DNA of 64,000 nucleotides from Nocardia sp. NBC_01730 (GCF_035920445.1 NZ_CP109162.1:5704001-5768000); one strand, 5' to 3'; shown: positions 8,536 through 17,621, counted from the first letter of the stretch. The notes: generated from the sequence alone by a model not told the origin. Made by a program: numbers and translations.

Positions 8536-10305
8536 GTGGACGAGAGCGGTCAGGGGCGATGGGTGGCTGCGGTGTACAGCGCCGTGGGGGCGCTGCTCGT
8601 GGCCGGGCCGCTGCTGGGACCGGGGTATCTGCTGTTGCGAGACGCGGTCAGTACACCACGGAGTTATCCGACCGATTCCGCACTCGGGCTGGGCGACGCG
8701 GCGCCACGGGCAGTGCCGCAGGATGCCTTGCTCGCGGCGCTGTCGCCGGTAGTGGACGGGGGGCTGATCGTCAAGGTGGTCCTGGTGGTGGCGCTGTGGG
8801 CGGCTGCGTACGGGGCGGCGGTGCTCGCGCGGGAACTGCTGCGGGCGTCGATCGGACCGCAGCTGGTCGCCTCGACGGTCGCGCTGTGGAATCCGTATGT
8901 GGCTGAGCGCCTTCTGCAAGGGCACTGGAGTCTCTTGACCGGTTACGCGGCGCTGCCGTGGACCGCGTTGGCCGCCTATCGGATTCGTGCGGGGCATCGA
9001 GGCAACCGTGCTGCGTGGGGCGCGCTTGCGGGCTCGCTCGCCGCGGCGGGGCTCACGCCGACCGGCGCGCTGCTCGCGGGTTGCACCGCGCTCGTCCTGG
9101 TCCGACCGCGGCACCTGCCTGCGACGCTCGCCCTGTGGGTGGCCGCGTCGGCACCGTGGCTGACCGCGACCTTCCTGTCCGGCTCGGGCTCCGAGCCCTC
9201 CGATCCCGCGGGTATCGCGGCCTTCGCCGCGCGGGCCGAACCCGGTCTCGGGACGCTGGGCACCTTGATCGGGCTCGGGGGGATCTGGAACTCGGAGGCC
9301 GTACCGGATTCGCGCACGACGCCGCTTGCGGCAATCGGGACGGTGCTGCTGTTGGTGATCGTCGCGTTGGGTGTGCGAGCGGTCGCCACCTGTGCCGACG
9401 AGCCGGGCGCCAGGCACGTCGGCCGCGCTCTGCTGCTGCTGGCCGCGGTCGCGATCCTGTTTCCCACGCTGGGCGCGACGGCGTGGGGAATGCATGTGCT
9501 GGAATGGCTGGTCGCCAATGTTCCCGGCGCGGGCCTGCTGCGCGACACCCAGAAGTACGTGGCCTTGGCCATGCCCGCCTACGCACTGTGCGCCGCGGCG
9601 GGATGCGCTCTGCTCGCCCGGCGTTTCCCGGCAGGGACCACGAAGCCCACGACACCCGCCGCCACGCCCGAGACGGCGCGCCCGGCCGTGACGTTCACAG
9701 TCGCGGCGGTGTTCGTCGCGCTACTGGTGCTCCCACTGTTCGACCTCGCGTGGGGCGTCGGCGGAGCTGTTCAGGCCGTGGCATATCCGAGCAGTTGGCA
9801 GCGGGTCGCCGAAAGAATCGACGATCCTGGCGATGTCGCGGTCCTACCGGGTGGGATGTTCCGGAAGTTCCGCTACAGCGGCGCCGCACCGGCGCTGGAC
9901 CCGGCGCCGCGCATGCTGCCCGATGACGTGTTGCAGACCGGGGAGCTTCCGGTGCGTGGCCGGACCGTCACCGGCGAGGGAACCCGCGCCGCGGAGGTGG
10001 AAACCCTTCTGCTGCATGGTGGTTCGGCCTCGGATCTGGCACGCCTCGGAGTCGGCTGGGTGCTGGTCGAACTCGCCACCCCCGGACCACTCGGCGCGTC
10101 GGAGACGACGCTCGCTCAGCTCGAGCCGAGGTACCAGGATCCGGAACTTGCGCTGTACCGCGTGCCCGGCGTCATCGAGCTGCGCGGATCATCGACGACG
10201 CACCGCGTCCTCGCCTGTGCGGCCCACTTCCTTTGGGGCGCAATTCTTATCGCCGGCCCGCTGATCGCCCTCGGCGCACGCGCACGATCGCGAGCCCAGA
10301 GGTAG
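8536..10305 (+). CDS. GT-C-like polytopic membrane protein (Rv0226c-like)
   Basis: 589 residues with about ten to twelve membrane helices. A re-entrant-loop-like segment WNPYVAERLLQGHW is followed by LLTGYAALPWTALA, a pattern seen in actinobacterial GT-C-type glycosyltransferases. No catalytic residue can be assigned. Length and position next to DUF3068 agree with Rv0226c of M. tuberculosis as I recall it. I chose the GTG at 8536, 8 bases after TAGGGT. The open frame extends far upstream only because it lies antisense to the flippase. Likely role: transfer of a lipid-linked sugar on the outer face of the membrane. Confidence 0.7.
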   Translation: MDESGQGRWVAAVYSAVGALLVAGPLLGPGYLLLRDAVSTPRSYPTDSALGLGDAAPRAVPQDALLAALSPVVDGGLIVKVVLVVALWAAAYGAAVLARELLRASIGPQLVASTVALWNPYVAERLLQGHWSLLTGYAALPWTALAAYRIRAGHRGNRAAWGALAGSLAAAGLTPTGALLAGCTALVLVRPRHLPATLALWVAASAPWLTATFLSGSGSEPSDPAGIAAFAARAEPGLGTLGTLIGLGGIWNSEAVPDSRTTPLAAIGTVLLLVIVALGVRAVATCADEPGARHVGRALLLLAAVAILFPTLGATAWGMHVLEWLVANVPGAGLLRDTQKYVALAMPAYALCAAAGCALLARRFPAGTTKPTTPAATPETARPAVTFTVAAVFVALLVLPLFDLAWGVGGAVQAVAYPSSWQRVAERIDDPGDVAVLPGGMFRKFRYSGAAPALDPAPRMLPDDVLQTGELPVRGRTVTGEGTRAAEVETLLLHGGSASDLARLGVGWVLVELATPGPLGASETTLAQLEPRYQDPELALYRVPGVIELRGSSTTHRVLACAAHFLWGAILIAGPLIALGARARSRAQR

Positions 10306-10347
10306 CACGGATCATCGACCGCGCCCGTGCCGGAACGGGATTTCGAG

Positions 10348-11100
10348 CTATTCGGTGAACGGTGCCATTTGGATCATGTGCAGGAAGCCCGCCTTGTTGA
10401 GCCAGCGGACCCGGCCTTCGGGCACTGCTTTCGCTTCCGCTTCGAAAGCAGCGATCACGTGTCGCTTGAAGTCGTGGCGTGGGTGGCGGCGCAGTAGTTC
10501 CGCGACCCAGTCCTTGTCCAGTTCGGCCAGGCGCGCGCCGAGGACGTCGACCGACGCGCCCGCGGAGACGAAGCCGCCGGGGTCGCTGAGGTTGTCGGCG
10601 ACGCCGGGGGTGATGTGGGCGGCGATGGCCGCGCCGATCGCGTCGGCGCGTTCACGGGGAGCGCCTGCGCCGAGTGCGAGCGCCACGGCTCGTTCGCCAC
10701 CGTGCACCGCGAAACACCTTTGCGGTGTGGGATGTTCGAGCTGCAAGTCGTGGAGCAGGCAGGAGACGTATACCAGCTCGTTGTCATAGGCCGCGCCGTC
10801 CAGGTCGGCCAGCACCCGCCCGAAGTAGTAGGTCCGGAGCGAATGTTCCAGCACATGTGGGGAAAGGGATTCGCGTGCTTCGGTTTCCGCCGCGACGGAC
10901 AGGGCGGAATCGGGCAGCCGCAGGCCGGCGAACTCGAGTTTGCCCCGGCCGCGACGGCCCAACGCGAGCCGGACCCGGTTGGGCACCACCGCGGGCAGTG
11001 TGCGGGCGGTCTCGACGGCCAGCCTGCGGCGTTGCTCCTTGGACAGTGCGCCACCGGTCCGGGTGGCCCATTCCCAATCGATACTCGTCGGTGCCGCCAC
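10348..11100 (-). CDS. HD-domain phosphohydrolase/hydratase-like protein
   Basis: 250 residues. The metal-binding HD pattern is present: EHSLRTYYFGRVL supplies the first His and VSCLLHDLQLEHP the HD pair, with further His at CFAVHGG and IAAHITPG. The overall pattern resembles cyanamide-hydratase-like HD proteins, but the substrate is unknown. The start is the GTG at 11100, with AAGGAG at 11107-11112, 6 bases upstream. A longer ATG start at 11202 lacks such support. It converges with the GT-C-like gene, leaving about 40 bases between the stops. Confidence 0.75.
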   Translation of the reverse strand: MAAPTSIDWEWATRTGGALSKEQRRRLAVETARTLPAVVPNRVRLALGRRGRGKLEFAGLRLPDSALSVAAETEARESLSPHVLEHSLRTYYFGRVLADLDGAAYDNELVYVSCLLHDLQLEHPTPQRCFAVHGGERAVALALGAGAPRERADAIGAAIAAHITPGVADNLSDPGGFVSAGASVDVLGARLAELDKDWVAELLRRHPRHDFKRHVIAAFEAEAKAVPEGRVRWLNKAGFLHMIQMAPFTE

Positions 11101-11247
11101 GGCGTTCTCCTTCGTTGTCGGACTCGGTTCGCGTTCAGTGAAACGCGCGCTCGGGTCCGCGACGAGTGGCGGATATGCCAGTAATGCTCGGGTCCGTGCC
11201 AAAATGGTCCTGATGTAGTGGATCGGGAACTAGAGTTTCGCCTCCAC

Positions 11248-12480
11248 TCAGCGTCCTGCGACCGCGACCGGCTTCGGGCGCGGATCCCGAATTCGACTGC
11301 GTAGCAGGATGATCATTATCGCTGTCATGATGCCGGCGGCGAGCAGATAGCCAGCGGTGATCGATGTCGCCCCCATCAGGGGCCCGAATATCAGTGAGGA
11401 GAAGAACTGACCGACGAATGCGGCGGTTCCCGACAGCGACGTCGCCTGGCCGCGCTGTGACGCGGGTGGCGTCTCGCCGATAAGCACCGTCACCGCGGGC
11501 AGCAGCAGGCCGTAGCCGATACCGAAGAGCGCCGCGGCAGCGAAGATCGGCACCGGGTGACTGCTCACACCCAGCAACAGAAAAGTACCCACCCAGCACG
11601 CCACTCCCGTACGCAACACCGTATCGAATCCGGCACGGGCGCGGATCCGCCCGTAGCCCAGACCGATGAGGCTCGACGCGAGCGACAGTAGCGCCATGAA
11701 CAGTGATGAGAAGACCGGCTCGTGGATCCCGATCTGCGCCAGCCGCTGCGGTACGAACACCACCAGGCTGAACATCATCAGGCCGATGCAGGCCATCAGC
11801 GCGTTCCACGCGAGCAGCGTGGGATATCGGCGCAGCAGGTCGAACACGAATACCGGGGTGTGCCCCGAGGGCGGTTTCCGCTCATTCGGCATCAGGAGCA
11901 GGGTCGCCACGCCAAGGGGAATCCCCACCAGATAGATAGCGAATGTGGCGTGCCATGAGATCCCGCCCAAGAGCCCGGCGAGCATCGGCCAGATCACCCC
12001 GCTCGCAGTCACCGCCGCGGTGCGCCAGCCCATGATTCGATCCTGTCGCGCACCGGATCCCGCGGCCAGCAGGGCCACCGTGGTACCGCTGAAGACCGCG
12101 GCAGCGCCGACACCCAGCAGCATACGAGTGAGGATGAGTGCTGGAAAGGAACTGGTCACCAAGCCGGCGCCCCCGGCGGCACCGTACAGCACAAGGCCGG
12201 CGCCGAGCGGGATACGCACGCCCCAGCGATCGATCGCCCTGCCCACCAGCGGGCTGGTCACCGCGATCAGGGCGCAGTGCGCCGTGGCAACGAAACCTAC
12301 TGCGGTGACGCTGATTCCGAACTCGTTGCGGATGAGTTCGAGGACCGGCATGACAATTGCGCCCGCCATCATGCCCAGGGTGGAGGCGAGCAACAGCACC
12401 AGCAGCAGACCACCTGATACGCCGGGCTCTGCGCCCGTCGGCGGATCGATCGCGTTTTCCTCGGATGCTTCTGTGGTCAT
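11248..12480 (-). CDS. MFS transporter, probable exporter
   Basis: 410 residues with twelve predicted helices. The MFS motif A variant SPLVGRAIDRWGVRIPLG lies between helices 2 and 3. The fold and length fit drug:H+ antiporters. Its ATG overlaps the stop of the ATP-grasp gene (ATGA at 12477-12480), so the two are translated together. The likely cargo is the product of that ligase, as in BacD/BacE of bacilysin biosynthesis, although the cargo is inferred only from the coupling. Confidence 0.85.
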   Translation of the reverse strand: MTTEASEENAIDPPTGAEPGVSGGLLLVLLLASTLGMMAGAIVMPVLELIRNEFGISVTAVGFVATAHCALIAVTSPLVGRAIDRWGVRIPLGAGLVLYGAAGGAGLVTSSFPALILTRMLLGVGAAAVFSGTTVALLAAGSGARQDRIMGWRTAAVTASGVIWPMLAGLLGGISWHATFAIYLVGIPLGVATLLLMPNERKPPSGHTPVFVFDLLRRYPTLLAWNALMACIGLMMFSLVVFVPQRLAQIGIHEPVFSSLFMALLSLASSLIGLGYGRIRARAGFDTVLRTGVACWVGTFLLLGVSSHPVPIFAAAALFGIGYGLLLPAVTVLIGETPPASQRGQATSLSGTAAFVGQFFSSLIFGPLMGATSITAGYLLAAGIMTAIMIILLRSRIRDPRPKPVAVAGR

Positions 12481-13769
12481 CGCAGTGAAAGGTCCCGTTC
12501 CAGATCGTCGACCACGAACATCGGTTCCACCGCAGCGCGGATCTCACGCATCCTGGCAGCGATCGGATCAACGGAATTTGCCTCGATGAACAGGTATGCG
12601 GCGGCACCGATGGAGCCCAGTCCGCCGCCGTACACGTCACCCTCGTGGACCCGCACGTCCGCGCGCAGGACCCCGGGTAGATTTTCCAGGTCGGCCTGTG
12701 CTGGTACCTTTCGCACCTGTCCCGACGCCAGCGGCACACCGACAACGGCGACAAAGCGGTGGGTACGAGCGCGTGCGCGTGGTGGTTCGCGGTCGACCGC
12801 GATATCGACGCCGGCGCGAATCGTGTTGACGCCGAACAGGATCTCCGAAAGCAGCGGAAGCGCGGCGCCGCCTGCTCGACAGGCGATCTCGCCCAGGACG
12901 AAATCACCGGCACGGGTGCGGAAGATCTCGCAGTGCACCTGTCCGCTGGTGAGGCCCATGACCTCGATCGCACGCAGGGTCAGAGCCCGCACCGCCCGTG
13001 CGGCCGGATCGTCGTCGGGTAGCGCGATGCCTTCCCAGACATTGCCGGTATCGATCGCCTCCAGGACTGTGACGGGGTATTGAGTGGTCAACGTCAGGTA
13101 CGGCTCTCCCTGCCACACCACGATGTCACAGCTGAACTCCGCGTCGACGTCGATGCAACGTTCGACCAGGAACCCGTCACGGGCGGCGGTCAGCCCGTCG
13201 TACACACCGGACGCTTGCAGCATCCGCTCGGAATCTCCGGCCGGAACCCGACCGTCGAACTTGCCCGCGGCAACGAATTCGTCCAGTTGCCGAGCCGAAG
13301 TGACCTTTGTGGTGCCCAGCGCACAGAAACCGCGGCGCGGCTTCACGACAACCGGCCACCCGATCTCGGCTGCCACCTGCGCGGCCTCGGCGAAGCTGTG
13401 CGCCACCGCCCATCGCGCCACCGGCACTCCGCCCTCACGGAGACGACGCTTCATCACCGCCTTGTCCGTGAACGCGACCGCCTGATCCCAGCTCTGCCCG
13501 GGCAAGCCCAGCAGTGAACGCAGGAAACCCGCTGCGGCGACAGTGAGTTCGTCGGTGCCGATGACGCGTGTCACCGGCAGCTTCGCGACCACGGCGGCGA
13601 GATCGTTGTAATCGGTCCATGACGCCACCGGATGCAATGGCACATCCACCCCGGCGGCGCGCCAGAGATGTCCGGTCTCGGCCGGAATCAAGAGGTGCAC
13701 CGGGCCCTCGATCCGCTGGAGGAACAACGCAGCGATGGGGGGCCTCGACGCAACAACAAGAGTAACCAC
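12477..13769 (-). CDS. ATP-grasp ligase (amino-acid ligase / biotin-carboxylase-like)
   Basis: About 430 residues. An N-terminal Rossmann-like part (VVTLVVASRPP) precedes the ATP-grasp core: FTDKAVMKRRLREGGVPV, VVVKPRRGFCALGTTKV (ATP-binding lysine) and QVHCEIFRTRAGDFVLGEIACRAGG (metal-binding Glu near the nucleotide). These enzymes activate a carboxylate as acyl-phosphate and join it to an amine or similar nucleophile. The coupled MFS gene suggests a secreted dipeptide-like product. Start choice is uncertain: the GTG at 13769 has AAAGG 9 bases upstream, while the ATG at 13814 adds 15 residues (MCMYRIFSLHQ...) from an AT-rich stretch. Confidence 0.8.
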   Translation of the reverse strand: MVTLVVASRPPIAALFLQRIEGPVHLLIPAETGHLWRAAGVDVPLHPVASWTDYNDLAAVVAKLPVTRVIGTDELTVAAAGFLRSLLGLPGQSWDQAVAFTDKAVMKRRLREGGVPVARWAVAHSFAEAAQVAAEIGWPVVVKPRRGFCALGTTKVTSARQLDEFVAAGKFDGRVPAGDSERMLQASGVYDGLTAARDGFLVERCIDVDAEFSCDIVVWQGEPYLTLTTQYPVTVLEAIDTGNVWEGIALPDDDPAARAVRALTLRAIEVMGLTSGQVHCEIFRTRAGDFVLGEIACRAGGAALPLLSEILFGVNTIRAGVDIAVDREPPRARARTHRFVAVVGVPLASGQVRKVPAQADLENLPGVLRADVRVHEGDVYGGGLGSIGAAAYLFIEANSVDPIAARMREIRAAVEPMFVVDDLERDLSLR

Positions 13770-13814
13770 GATTTTGAACCTTTGATGGAGCGAAAATATT
13801 CGATACATGCACAA

Positions 13815-14231
13815 TTCACCCCCCCAAGGGCCGATACTTACGGCGCCCGCAACACCTCCAACTGTCGATTGCCAACTATTCGCTGCTAGCTAACTGTGCG
13901 CTAGCTATGCGTGATGAAAGCAGAGGTGCGACAGTGTCGCGTGCTTCAGCGAGAGGTCATCGCCGAACACACCCGACGAGCGAGCCGTAGGACACCTGGG
14001 CGCCCGTCGAATCAAGTGCCCGGAAACGCCATCGGCCCGAACGCCCAGAGGGGTAACGGATGTCATAGTAGGACTGTAGATCAGATGACCTACAACGCCG
14101 GCCGACGCCCCTTCCCACCGCTGGGGCCAGATGGTTGCATTCATGCAGCGAAAGCTCATACCTAACCAGCTGTTAACCGATCCTTTGCTTAAAGATTAAT
14201 AAAGCGTTAGTTGGCTGTCAGTTCGCGGAGT
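13815..14231. other. AT-richer non-coding gap upstream of the ATP-grasp gene
   Basis: No convincing gene lies here; 84-codon frames on both strands have no family features. The stretch is visibly richer in A/T than its surroundings. It contains a repeated GCTAGCT (13885-13891 and 13900-13906, 15 bases apart) about 70 bases upstream of the ATP-grasp start region, a possible operator. The right end (14160-14215) has TTAACCGATC and TTAATAAAGCGTTAG. This looks like a recombination or insertion boundary. Confidence 0.5.
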
Positions 14232-14360
14232 GTGAAAGATGAGCCCATTCGGGTTCGCAGCCTGCAGGAGAACGGAGGCAACAAGGCCGAAGCCGCCGCA
14301 GCGCTGGGGATGTCCCGGGCGACCATCTATCGCAGAGTCAAGGACTTCGGCATCGAGTAG
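14232..14360 (+). pseudogene. C-terminal remnant of a Fis-type (HTH_8) regulator
   Basis: The frame from the GTG at 14232 encodes 42 residues, including SLQENGGNKAEAAAALGMSR then ATIYRRVKDFGIE, and stops at 14360. This is the Fis-like helix-turn-helix that ends GAF/sigma-54-type activators of the AcoR/DhaR group. The frame is open back to 14211 only, after a TAG, and there is no GAF or AAA+ domain upstream. Such a domain is normally the last 45 or so residues of a protein of several hundred. I read it as the surviving tail of a deleted activator; a stand-alone mini-protein is possible but lacks a good ribosome binding site. Confidence 0.75.
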
Positions 14361-14490
14361 GCATGCTTGCCATAGCGACCACGGAATCCTCGGAGTCGAC
14401 TGTGCGCCGGTCCGGAAACAGCGTGCTCTGCCGGTGGTGCCATCTGGCAGGAATCCCCGTAGCACTCGGTGTCGTGCCAGACTGGTTTCG

Positions 14491-15441
14491 ATGAAGAAAG
14501 TTGTCGCGCTCGCGCTGGACGGCGTCATGACTTTCGACCTGGCCTGTGCCGTCCAGGCGTTCCGGCACGGGCCAGGTAAGACCGGTGAGCCGAGCGGGTT
14601 CGAGATGCGGACCTGCGGGCTGCGTCCTGGACCGGTGTGGACGCCCAACGGCTTCGAGTTGCGGGTGGAGCACGGGCTCGAGGCGCTATCGGACGCCGAT
14701 ATCGTAGTCGTGCCAGGGATCGGCATTCCGACGCTTCCCACTCCGCAGGAGGCGCTGACCGCACTGCGGGACGCGGCCGAGCGCGGTGCGACCATGGTGA
14801 GCATCTGTGTCGGCGCGTTCGTCCTAGCCGAAGCCGGCCTGTTGGACGGGCGGCCCGCGACCACGCACTGGGCCTACTGCGACGAGTTCGCCGAGCTGTA
14901 TCCCGCGGTGAAACTGGACCCGACGGCGCTGTACCTGGACGACGGCGACGTGCTCACGTCGGCAGGCCTCTCGGCAGGTCTGGATTTGTGCCTGCATCTG
15001 ATCCGCAGGGAACTGGGCCCGCACGCGGCGGCGGAACTGGCCAGATGGAACGTGACCGCGCCGCACCGTGAGGGCGGTCAGGCGCAGTACATCCCGGATG
15101 CTCTCGGCACACACCAGGCCGGCGGCGGCCTCGCCGCCACGCTCGCCTGGGCCGGCGCCGAACCAGCCGCGGCGGTTGACGTTTCGGCCCTGGCCGCGCA
15201 CGCACTGATGAGCGAGCGCACGTTCATCCGTCGATTCAAGGCCGAGGTGGGCACCACGCCGCGGCGGTGGCTCGATGCGCAGCGCACCGCGCGTGCCCGC
15301 GAGTTGCTGGAAAGCACACAGTTGCCGGTCGAAGTCGTTGCGGCGCAATCGGGATTCGGCAGCGTCACCGCGCTCCGGGTGCACCTGCGGGCAGCGACGG
15401 GGACCACCCCGGCGTCGTATCGCCGAGCGCTACGACGCTGA
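14491..15441 (+). CDS. GlxA-family transcriptional regulator (DJ-1/PfpI + AraC HTH)
   Basis: 316 residues. The N-terminal half is a DJ-1/PfpI-like domain (VVALALDGVMTFDLACAVQA ...). It keeps the nucleophile-elbow cysteine in VSICVGAFVLAEAG (about residue 105). The C-terminal 100 residues form an AraC-type double helix-turn-helix: ALMSERTFIRRFKAEVGTTP, then AAQSGFGSVTALRVHLRAAT. Such proteins usually sense a small metabolite and activate a nearby catabolic gene. No obvious target sits beside it; the aldehyde dehydrogenase 0.5 kb away is on the other strand. The ATG at 14491 lacks a clear Shine-Dalgarno site. Confidence 0.9.
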   Translation: MKKVVALALDGVMTFDLACAVQAFRHGPGKTGEPSGFEMRTCGLRPGPVWTPNGFELRVEHGLEALSDADIVVVPGIGIPTLPTPQEALTALRDAAERGATMVSICVGAFVLAEAGLLDGRPATTHWAYCDEFAELYPAVKLDPTALYLDDGDVLTSAGLSAGLDLCLHLIRRELGPHAAAELARWNVTAPHREGGQAQYIPDALGTHQAGGGLAATLAWAGAEPAAAVDVSALAAHALMSERTFIRRFKAEVGTTPRRWLDAQRTARARELLESTQLPVEVVAAQSGFGSVTALRVHLRAATGTTPASYRRALRR

Positions 15442-15763
15442 CCGACGTGGCAATCCACGGATATCGTTGTGCGACAGCATGTTCGGGCATCGAAATTCGC
15501 TTCCCTTTCGCGCCGACCCGACAATGCCGGTCGAGTGGTCGCGAATTCATGTCCGCGAATGGGTTTACCGCGACGCGTCGAGGGGTAAGTACTTGTAGAG
15601 GATTCGCGTAGCCATATCTTATGCTTGACGTGTTCTTCGTTCTACGAGCATCCAGTAAGATTGCTGATTGTTAACCGATCGACTGAACTACTTCCCTACC
15701 GACATCGGATCCCGCGATTCCCGCGGCGAACGTCGTGATCGACGCGCGAGAGGTGGTTGGAGC
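15442..15763. other. Non-coding gap between the GlxA-type regulator and a small ORF
   Basis: About 320 bases without a supported gene. A TTGACG (15625-15630) may be a -35 element for the small downstream gene, but no -10 stands at a good distance. The 11-mer GTTAACCGATC at 15670-15680 also occurs at 14172-14182. Nothing else is recognised. Confidence 0.4.
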
Positions 15764-15967
15764 ATGGCCGATCTGGAGACGGCGGCATCCATTGCCCCGT
15801 TGGTTACTGGAGTCGAGTTCGCGACCGCGAGCACGCCGCTGCGACGCGCCGCGGGGCGTCTGCAGTCGGTGCTGCCGCCCGGTTGGCATGTCGAGATCGT
15901 CGACGCGCCGAACCGGCCGGACAGCGACGGATCCCCCGTCCTGCGCGTGGTCATGCCGACCGGCTGA
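15764..15967 (+). CDS. Small hypothetical protein (67 aa)
   Basis: The frame starts at ATG 15764 (MADLETAASIAPLVTG...) with GAGAGG 10 bases upstream. It ends at a TGA that abuts the convergent aldehyde dehydrogenase stop. The composition looks coding: a hydrophobic first part, then LRRAAGRLQSVLPPGWHVEI and a VLRVVMPTG end. I recognise no family. It is short, acidic to neutral and has no membrane helix. Whether it is expressed is uncertain. Confidence 0.4.
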   Translation: MADLETAASIAPLVTGVEFATASTPLRRAAGRLQSVLPPGWHVEIVDAPNRPDSDGSPVLRVVMPTG

Positions 15968-17413
15968 TCATCCCGTCCAGCCGAGCGGCATGAGCAGCGA
16001 CTTCTGCTCGCAGAACGAGTCGAGACCCTCCGGGCCGTTCTCCCGCCCGAGCCCGGAGTTCTTGTAGCCGCCGAACGGCGAACTCGGGTCGAAGGCATAC
16101 CAATTGATCGCGTAGGTGCCGGTGCGCACCCGCGCCGCGATCTCGGCGCCGTGCTCGATGTCGGTGGTCCACACCGACCCCGCGAGGCCGTAGACCGAGT
16201 CGTTGGCAATGGCGACGGCCTCGTCCTCGGTCTCGTACGGGATCACCGACAGCACCGGGCCGAAGATCTCCTCCTGGGCGATGGTGGACTTGTTGTCCAC
16301 GTCGGCGAAGATCGTCGGCTCGACGAACCAGCCGCGGTCAAGACCTTCCGGACGACCGCCGCCGAGCACCAGGCGCGCGCCTTCGGCCTTGCCCTTGGCG
16401 ATGTAGCCCTCGACCCGGTCGCGCTGGCGTTCGGAAATCAGCGGGCCCAGCAGCACACTCGGGTCTGTCGGGTCGCCGACCTTCATTGTCTTCACGTGTT
16501 CGACCAGCGCTTCGAGGAATTCGTCGTACCGACTGCGCGGTGCGAGAATGCGGGTCTGTGCGACGCAGCCCTGCCCGCTGTTCATCAGGCCGGAGAATGC
16601 GAGCACTGGGATGTCGGCCGCGAGGTCCATGTCCGGCAACAGGATCGCCGCGGATTTGCCGCCGAGTTCGAGCGACACACTCTTGAGCTGTCCGGTGGCG
16701 ATCGCGCCGATCTTCTTGCCGACCGCGGTGCTTCCGGTGAAGGTCACCTTGTCCACCCCGGGGTGCGCGACCAGGTATTCGGCCGCGTCGGGTTCGGCGG
16801 GCAGGACCGAGAGCACGCCTTCCGGCAGGCCGGCCTCGGTGAAGATGTCCGCGAGCAGGTTGGCGGTGATCGGCGTCAGTGGAGCGGGCTTCAGCACCAC
16901 GGTGCAGCCCGCGAGCAGCGCGGGCGCGAGCTTGTTTGCCGCGAGGAACAGCGGGACGTTCCACGCGGTGACCGCGGCGACGACGCCGCGCGGCTCGCGG
17001 GTGACCCGGGTGGTGCCGAACCCGCCGACGCGGGTCTCGCGCCACGGGAACGACTTCGCCAACGCCGCATAGGCGTCCAGCACGGCGACCGAGGGGAGCT
17101 GGTTCAGCGTCATCGCCATCACCTGCGGCGTGCCCACCTCCGCGACGAGGGCGGCCAGGAGATCGGCGGAGCGCTGCTCGATCAGGCGGGCGGCACGGGT
17201 GAGCACCTCAGCGCGCTCCTCCGGCGGCGTGGACGGCCACGGGCCGTGGTCGAAGGCGTGACGTGCGGCGTCGACCGCGGCGTCAACATCGATCCGAGTC
17301 ACCGCGGGGACGCTGCCCACCGCCTCGACCGTGGCTGGCGAGAAGACCTGGACGCGCTCGGCGGTGGCTGGCGCGGCCCAGCGGCCGCCGATGAACAAAC
17401 TGTCGTAGTGCAT
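15968..17413 (-). CDS. NAD(P)+-dependent aldehyde dehydrogenase
   Basis: 481 residues, the full ALDH-superfamily length. The NAD-binding segment (TAWNVPLFLAANKLAPALLAG), the glycine motif FTGSTAVGKKIG, the general-base glutamate in LELGGKSAA and the nucleophile C283 in GQGCVAQTR are all intact. It oxidises an aldehyde to the acid; the substrate is unknown. From memory, Rv0223c of M. tuberculosis is the counterpart and also lies beside the methyltransferase/glycosyltransferase pair. The ATG at 17413 has no Shine-Dalgarno but sits exactly 6 bases after TAACGT, as in leaderless genes. A long inverted repeat covers this promoter. Confidence 0.92.
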   Translation of the reverse strand: MHYDSLFIGGRWAAPATAERVQVFSPATVEAVGSVPAVTRIDVDAAVDAARHAFDHGPWPSTPPEERAEVLTRAARLIEQRSADLLAALVAEVGTPQVMAMTLNQLPSVAVLDAYAALAKSFPWRETRVGGFGTTRVTREPRGVVAAVTAWNVPLFLAANKLAPALLAGCTVVLKPAPLTPITANLLADIFTEAGLPEGVLSVLPAEPDAAEYLVAHPGVDKVTFTGSTAVGKKIGAIATGQLKSVSLELGGKSAAILLPDMDLAADIPVLAFSGLMNSGQGCVAQTRILAPRSRYDEFLEALVEHVKTMKVGDPTDPSVLLGPLISERQRDRVEGYIAKGKAEGARLVLGGGRPEGLDRGWFVEPTIFADVDNKSTIAQEEIFGPVLSVIPYETEDEAVAIANDSVYGLAGSVWTTDIEHGAEIAARVRTGTYAINWYAFDPSSPFGGYKNSGLGRENGPEGLDSFCEQKSLLMPLGWTG

Positions 17414-17415
17414 GA

Positions 17416-17458
17416 GAACACGTTACAGTTTTACACCCCGACTGTCTGTAACCTGTTC
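17416..17458 (-). promoter_or_regulatory. 13-bp inverted repeat covering a leaderless promoter of the aldehyde dehydrogenase
   Basis: Arms GAACACGTTACAG (17416-17428) and CTGTAACCTGTTC (17446-17458) match in 12 of 13 positions with a 17-base spacer. On the minus strand the near arm contains TAACGT at 17425-17420, which would place +1 at the A of the ATG (17413). A dimeric repressor bound here would block this promoter. The bound protein is not identified; a TetR- or GntR-type operator is possible. Confidence 0.7.
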
Positions 17459-17621
17459 TAATTTTTCACCCCGGCAACGTCCTGAACAGTGTGAATTCCG
17501 ACCCCTCGGTTCGCTTTTCGCAGAACGCACTATTGCGTTCTACTGCTGGACAAGGGATGCTGTAGCTACTGATCAGCTCGCTCGATTCATGAACCGATAC
17601 CGTAACTGGGGAGTCCGAGTC

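Noticed and set aside
13905..14165. 84-codon frames on both strands of the AT-rich gap
   Set aside because: Both are of non-family composition and neither has start signals; they mirror each other.
14172..15680. The 11-mer GTTAACCGATC at 14172 and 15670 as attachment-site repeats of an island
   Set aside because: Only 11 bp, no integrase between or near, and some shared words of this length are expected by chance in 64 kb.
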